A stretch of DNA of 9,793 bases from Candidatus Izemoplasma sp. (lineage in GTDB: Bacteria; Bacillota_I; Bacilli_A; Izemoplasmatales; Izemoplasmataceae), in contig SKIY01000056.1 in NCBI GenBank assembly GCA_007116205.1, positions 1-9,793 on the forward strand, in the 5' to 3' direction. How positions within the stretch are numbered: position 1 is the stretch's first letter; each line of letters begins with the position of its first letter. A program made the translations under genes and the position numbers. The notes beneath the pieces are model-generated. The model had not been told where the DNA came from, searched no databases, and was given only the letters and a program-made list of their open reading frames with translations. Positions 6,932 to 9,793 of the stretch are shown in pieces.

Positions 6932-7690
6932 TCAGTCTATTTTGTTAATGCGTTTAATGGTTTTACTCGCAGTATCAATTAATACTGCGTTCAATTGTAA
7001 TGCTGTGTCTTTTGATGGCTTCAGACGCACTGGCCGTTTCGTCAAAAACTTCTCTAAAACAAGTTCTTTATCTGCACCTAAAATCCCAAACTTCGTTCCC
7101 GTCATGCCAACATCCGTTATATATAGGGTTCCCTTTGGCAGCGTCATTGCATCGGCGGTTGGCACATGGGTATGCGTGCCTAAAACTGCCGTAACACGAC
7201 CATCTAAATAATGGCCCATGGCAAGCTTTTCACTCGTAGCTTCCGCATGCATATCCACAATAATCGTATCCGCCTCAAGGTTTTCTAACAACTGATCAAT
7301 GGTTTCAAATGGACTATTCAGCGGGTCTCCCATAAAGACTTGACCCATCAAATTAATCAAGGCCACTTTATGACCGTTAAAATCAAGCAATAAAACTGTT
7401 TTTCCTGGGGTTGATTTCGGATAGTTTGCAGGGCGAACTATATTGGATTCATCAATAAAATTAAATAAATCCTGTTTAGAAAAGCTATGGTTTCCAAGGG
7501 TTATCCCATGTACCCCAAGACGCATAAAACGCTTGTAATCTTCTTCTCTTAACCCTAACCCAGAAGCTGCATTTTCACCATTAACAATCAACATGTGATA
7601 CTTATGGGTTTGCTTGATTGATGGTAGAAATTTTTCCATTGCTTCGAAGCCGCGTTCCCCGTAAACATCGCCAACAAATAATATCTTCAT
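6932..7690 (-). CDS. ymdB: YmdB-family metallophosphoesterase (2',3'-cyclic nucleotide phosphodiesterase)
   Basis: This is a 252-residue member of the YmdB family (TIGR00282 type). The B. subtilis enzyme hydrolyses 2',3'-cyclic nucleotides with a dinuclear metal centre and influences biofilm and motility decisions. The whole set of metal and catalytic positions known for that enzyme can be seen: D8 (FVGDVYG), E39-N40 (VNGENAA), N67-H68 (TLGNHS), H148 (DMHAEATSEK), H173 and H175 (GTHTHVPTAD), and the ITDVGMTG signature (191-198). No signal peptide is present, so it is cytoplasmic. One local change is GNHSFSKQD, where relatives usually have GNHTWD. The ATG at 7690 starts 1 nt after the Nudix stop with only a weak AAGAG site, so translation is probably coupled. 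As in Bacillus it lies downstream of rny; RNase activity yields cyclic phosphate ends, a plausible functional link. Confidence 0.95.
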   Translation of the reverse strand: MKILFVGDVYGERGFEAMEKFLPSIKQTHKYHMLIVNGENAASGLGLREEDYKRFMRLGVHGITLGNHSFSKQDLFNFIDESNIVRPANYPKSTPGKTVLLLDFNGHKVALINLMGQVFMGDPLNSPFETIDQLLENLEADTIIVDMHAEATSEKLAMGHYLDGRVTAVLGTHTHVPTADAMTLPKGTLYITDVGMTGTKFGILGADKELVLEKFLTKRPVRLKPSKDTALQLNAVLIDTASKTIKRINKID

Positions 7691-7691
7691 T

Positions 7692-8210
7692 TTATAAACT
7701 CTTTTCTAGGCGCCTAAAGTAATCTGGCACATTCATTAAATGGGGATAATTCCAAAAAGTATTTTTTGAAATCCGTTCATATATCTTTTCAAGCGAACAC
7801 CAAGCAACCTCAGAAACCTCTGCTTTATTTAAAACAAGGTCACTTAACGCAAACGATGCTTTAGCTAAAAACATATGTGTTAAGGTTTGATATGATTCCC
7901 GTTTGCTTGTAAAATCATCAATATGGATTAAGTCCGCCGTATTCAAAACCAGTCCTAGTTCCTCATGGGCCTCACGAATCACTGCATCAACTGCCGTTTC
8001 TCCAGCCAACGCAACTCCTGTCGTAATCGCCCATTGATACGGTGTTGGATCGTCTGCTTTTGCGCGCTTTTGAATTAAAAACGCACCGCTTTTGTGTTGA
8101 ATCCACAGATGGACAATTAATACATACTCATTTTCCTTAAGTTTCGTTCCTCTTTGCAACACTTTATCCTGTTTATTACCTTGTTTGTCATAAACATCAA
8201 TGTACTCCAT
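7692..8210 (-). CDS. Nudix hydrolase, isopentenyl-diphosphate isomerase-like/YfcD-like subgroup
   Basis: This 172-residue protein has a complete Nudix box GX5EX7REUXEEXGU at residues 65-87 (G65, E71, R79-E80, E83-E84, G86). It should therefore bind Mg2+ and cleave a nucleoside-diphosphate-linked or similar substrate. The N-terminus (EYIDVYDKQGNK, then a VLQRGTKL stretch and FLIQKRAKADD) and the late region resemble the IDI-like/YfcD group of Nudix proteins, whose substrates are mostly undefined. A true isopentenyl-diphosphate isomerase role cannot be decided from the sequence alone. The start ATG 8210 has AGAGGTG (8215-8221) 4 nt upstream. The gene sits between rny and ymdB, with 1 nt to ymdB, so it is part of the RNase Y operon. 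This insertion is not part of the Bacillus arrangement. Confidence 0.92.
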   Translation of the reverse strand: MEYIDVYDKQGNKQDKVLQRGTKLKENEYVLIVHLWIQHKSGAFLIQKRAKADDPTPYQWAITTGVALAGETAVDAVIREAHEELGLVLNTADLIHIDDFTSKRESYQTLTHMFLAKASFALSDLVLNKAEVSEVAWCSLEKIYERISKNTFWNYPHLMNVPDYFRRLEKSL

Positions 8211-8226
8211 AAAACACCTCTAATGA

Positions 8227-8255
8227 ATAAGCCTCCCGGATCACGGAAGGCTTAT
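8227..8255 (-). other. Strong intercistronic hairpin between rny and the Nudix gene
   Basis: Arms 8227-8238 and 8244-8255 form 12 bp around a 5-nt loop. In minus-strand RNA every position pairs, with one G-U wobble. In plus-strand RNA the same position would be a C-A mismatch, so the structure favours the transcribed strand. It begins 1 nt after the rny stop (TAA, 8257-8259) and ends just before the Nudix ribosome site. The following bases (TCATTAG) lack a U tract, so it is not a good intrinsic terminator. A transcript-stabilising or RNase-processing role is inferred. Confidence 0.7.
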
Positions 8256-8256
8256 A

Positions 8257-9793
8257 TTATTTAGCAATATCTTGCGCTCTTGTTTCCCTAATGACCGTAA
8301 CTTTTATGGTTCCAGGATATGATAAATCTTCTTCAATTTTTTGTTTAATATCGCGTGCAAGTTTATGTGCAAGCGTATCATCGATTTGATCCGGTTTAAC
8401 AATAACACGAACTTCACGTCCCGCTTGAATCGCGTACGCTTGTTCAACCCCTTTAAACCCGTTTGATAACGTTTCTAATTGTTCAAGGCGTTTGATATAT
8501 GAATCAAGTGATTCACTGCGTGCTCCTGGTCTTGCGGCACTTAATGCATCCGCAGCCGCTACTAACACAGCAATAATTGTTTTCGGTTCTTGCTCCCCGT
8601 GATGCGTTTGAATTGCATCTAAAACAGCTAACGGTTCTTTATATCGATTGGCAAGATTCGCACCAATCTCAACATGTGACCCTTCTATTTCGTGGTCGAC
8701 AGCTTTACCAATATCGTGCAATAAAGCAGCGCGACGTGCTAATATTTCATCTTCGCCAATTTCAACAGCCATTTTACCCGCTAAAAACGCGCACTCAACA
8801 GAATGTCTTAATACATTTTGTCCGTAACTGGTTCTAAAATGTAAACGCCCTAATAACTTAATAAGGTCTGGATGAACTTTTCCAATCCCTACCTCAAAGA
8901 CAGCTTCTTCACCTTTATCTCGAATAAAACGGTCAATCTCTTCACGAGATTTTTCTACCACTTCTTCAATTCTTCCTGGATGAATACGACCATCACTTAC
9001 CAATGTCTCAATCGCTCTTTTAGCAATTTCTCGACGAATTGGATCGAAACCGCTCAAAACAACAGCTTCTGGGGTGTCATCAATAATTAAATCAACACCG
9101 GTTAACGCTTCAATCGTACGAATATTTCTACCTTCACGTCCAATAATACGGCCTTTCATATCATCGTTTGGTAATGTTACAACACTAACCGTTCTCTCAC
9201 TCGTAACATCTTGGGCATACTTTTGTAATGCAAAGGCCAAAATGTGTTTCGCTTTCTTATCAACTTCATGTTTCGCTTTTTCTTCTTCATCTTTAATATA
9301 CTGGGCAATTTCATGAGTCATTTCTTCTTCTACTCGGTTGAATATTAACTCGCGCGCCTCTTCTACAGATGTCTGTGCAATTTCTTGCAGTTTTACGTTT
9401 TGTTCTTCAATCAATGTCTCAAGTTTGCTGCCTTGGTCCTCTAAAGCTCTTTTTCTTTGTTCAAGCGCTTCTTCTTTACGATCAAGATTTTGCTCACGTT
9501 TATCGAAATTCAGCGAGCGGTTATCTAAAACCTGTTCGCGTTGAATCATCTTATTTTCTTGATTAGAAATTTCTCTTTTTCTTTCTTTAATCTCCTTATC
9601 AAGTTCTAAACGTAAATTATGAATCTCTTGTTTCGTTTCAAGAAGGTTTTGCTTTTTCGTTTTGTCAGCTTCTTTAATAGCATCATCAACAATTTTTTTC
9701 GCTTGGGCTTGAACCTTTTCAAAGCCTTGTTCTACAACAATAACACGGATAATTACACCGATTACTGCACCAACAATAAATAGTAGCAAACCG
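8257..9793 (-). CDS. rny: Ribonuclease Y (5' end cut by window edge)
   Basis: RNase Y is the membrane-anchored endoribonuclease that initiates mRNA decay in Firmicutes. The order is typical: an N-terminal hydrophobic segment, a long charged coiled coil (about residues 25-185, counting from the codon at 9787-9789), a KH domain with GRIIGREGRNIR (213-224), and an HD domain with H329 and the H358-D359 pair (LLHDIGKA). The end VIRETRAQDIAK matches the family C-terminus. The reading frame stays open to the edge. The TTG at 9787-9789 is probably an internal Leu of the membrane segment, because alignment from memory to the 520-residue Bacillus enzyme suggests about eight residues are missing upstream. 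The promoter is therefore outside the window. It heads the unit that also encodes RicA, a member of the complex that works with RNase Y in Bacillus. Confidence 0.97.
   Translation of the reverse strand, partial: GLLLFIVGAVIGVIIRVIVVEQGFEKVQAQAKKIVDDAIKEADKTKKQNLLETKQEIHNLRLELDKEIKERKREISNQENKMIQREQVLDNRSLNFDKREQNLDRKEEALEQRKRALEDQGSKLETLIEEQNVKLQEIAQTSVEEARELIFNRVEEEMTHEIAQYIKDEEEKAKHEVDKKAKHILAFALQKYAQDVTSERTVSVVTLPNDDMKGRIIGREGRNIRTIEALTGVDLIIDDTPEAVVLSGFDPIRREIAKRAIETLVSDGRIHPGRIEEVVEKSREEIDRFIRDKGEEAVFEVGIGKVHPDLIKLLGRLHFRTSYGQNVLRHSVECAFLAGKMAVEIGEDEILARRAALLHDIGKAVDHEIEGSHVEIGANLANRYKEPLAVLDAIQTHHGEQEPKTIIAVLVAAADALSAARPGARSESLDSYIKRLEQLETLSNGFKGVEQAYAIQAGREVRVIVKPDQIDDTLAHKLARDIKQKIEEDLSYPGTIKVTVIRETRAQDIAK

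Noticed and set aside
9074..9566. Several overlapping plus-strand open frames opposite rny
   Set aside because: They are the reverse of the charged coiled-coil region of RNase Y (Glu/Lys codons give Ser/Phe/Leu-rich shadows), without start signals.
9787..9789. TTG as the start codon of rny
   Set aside because: The frame is open to the window edge and the family has about eight more residues before this point, so TTG is more likely a Leu in the membrane segment.
1..9793. Mobile elements, CRISPR arrays, tRNA/rRNA genes, phage genes
   Set aside because: No direct-repeat arrays, transposase-like frames, terminal inverted repeats or tRNA-like cloverleafs were seen; the DNA is almost wholly occupied by conserved housekeeping genes.

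Overview
The window is a compact stretch of a low-GC (AT-rich) Firmicutes/Tenericutes-type chromosome. All eight genes lie on the minus strand, and no plus-strand gene is credible. TGA is used as an ordinary stop codon (ymdB, miaB and ricA end in TGA) and Trp is TGG, so this is the standard bacterial code, not the Mycoplasma/Spiroplasma code. The gene order rny - ymdB - miaB - ricA(ymcA) - X - mutS - mutL matches the Bacillus subtilis neighbourhood, but the sporulation genes spoVS and cotE found there are absent. A non-sporulating relative of the bacilli or a deep-branching mollicute (Acholeplasma/Izemoplasma/Haloplasma type) fits best. This is an inference from gene content, not a taxonomic proof.

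Read in the direction of transcription (high to low coordinates), the first unit is rny (RNase Y, its first few codons lost at the window edge), a Nudix hydrolase, ymdB (metallophosphodiesterase), miaB (tRNA methylthiotransferase) and ricA (YlbF/YmcA family). The genes are tightly packed: 1 nt between Nudix and ymdB, 13 nt between ymdB and miaB, and a 14-nt overlap between miaB and ricA. A hairpin fills the rny-Nudix gap. The unit ends at a clear intrinsic terminator built into the last codons of ricA (5141-5171). Its theme is RNA turnover, tRNA modification and nucleotide signalling.

The second unit starts from a near-consensus sigma-A-type promoter (5077-5105). It encodes an unrecognised 328-residue protein, then mutS 17 nt later, then mutL after a 101-nt spacer. 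The spacer holds a 12-bp perfect hairpin that begins at the mutS stop codon. MutL carries the DQHA(X)2E(X)4E endonuclease motif, so this is a methyl-independent (MutH-less) mismatch repair pair. mutL is cut by the window edge after 462 codons.

The most interesting item is the unrecognised gene at 4063-5049. It occupies the position of cotE between ricA and mutS and shares the mutS promoter. It encodes three ungapped repeats that look like Rho-N/SAP-type helix-extended-helix nucleic-acid-binding motifs, followed by a basic patch and a single C-terminal membrane anchor. It may be a membrane-tethered nucleic-acid-binding protein co-expressed with mismatch repair. The other genes are conventional, with a few details worth checking: a cysteine-free RicA, altered clamp-binding motifs in MutL and MutS, and a changed YmdB motif.
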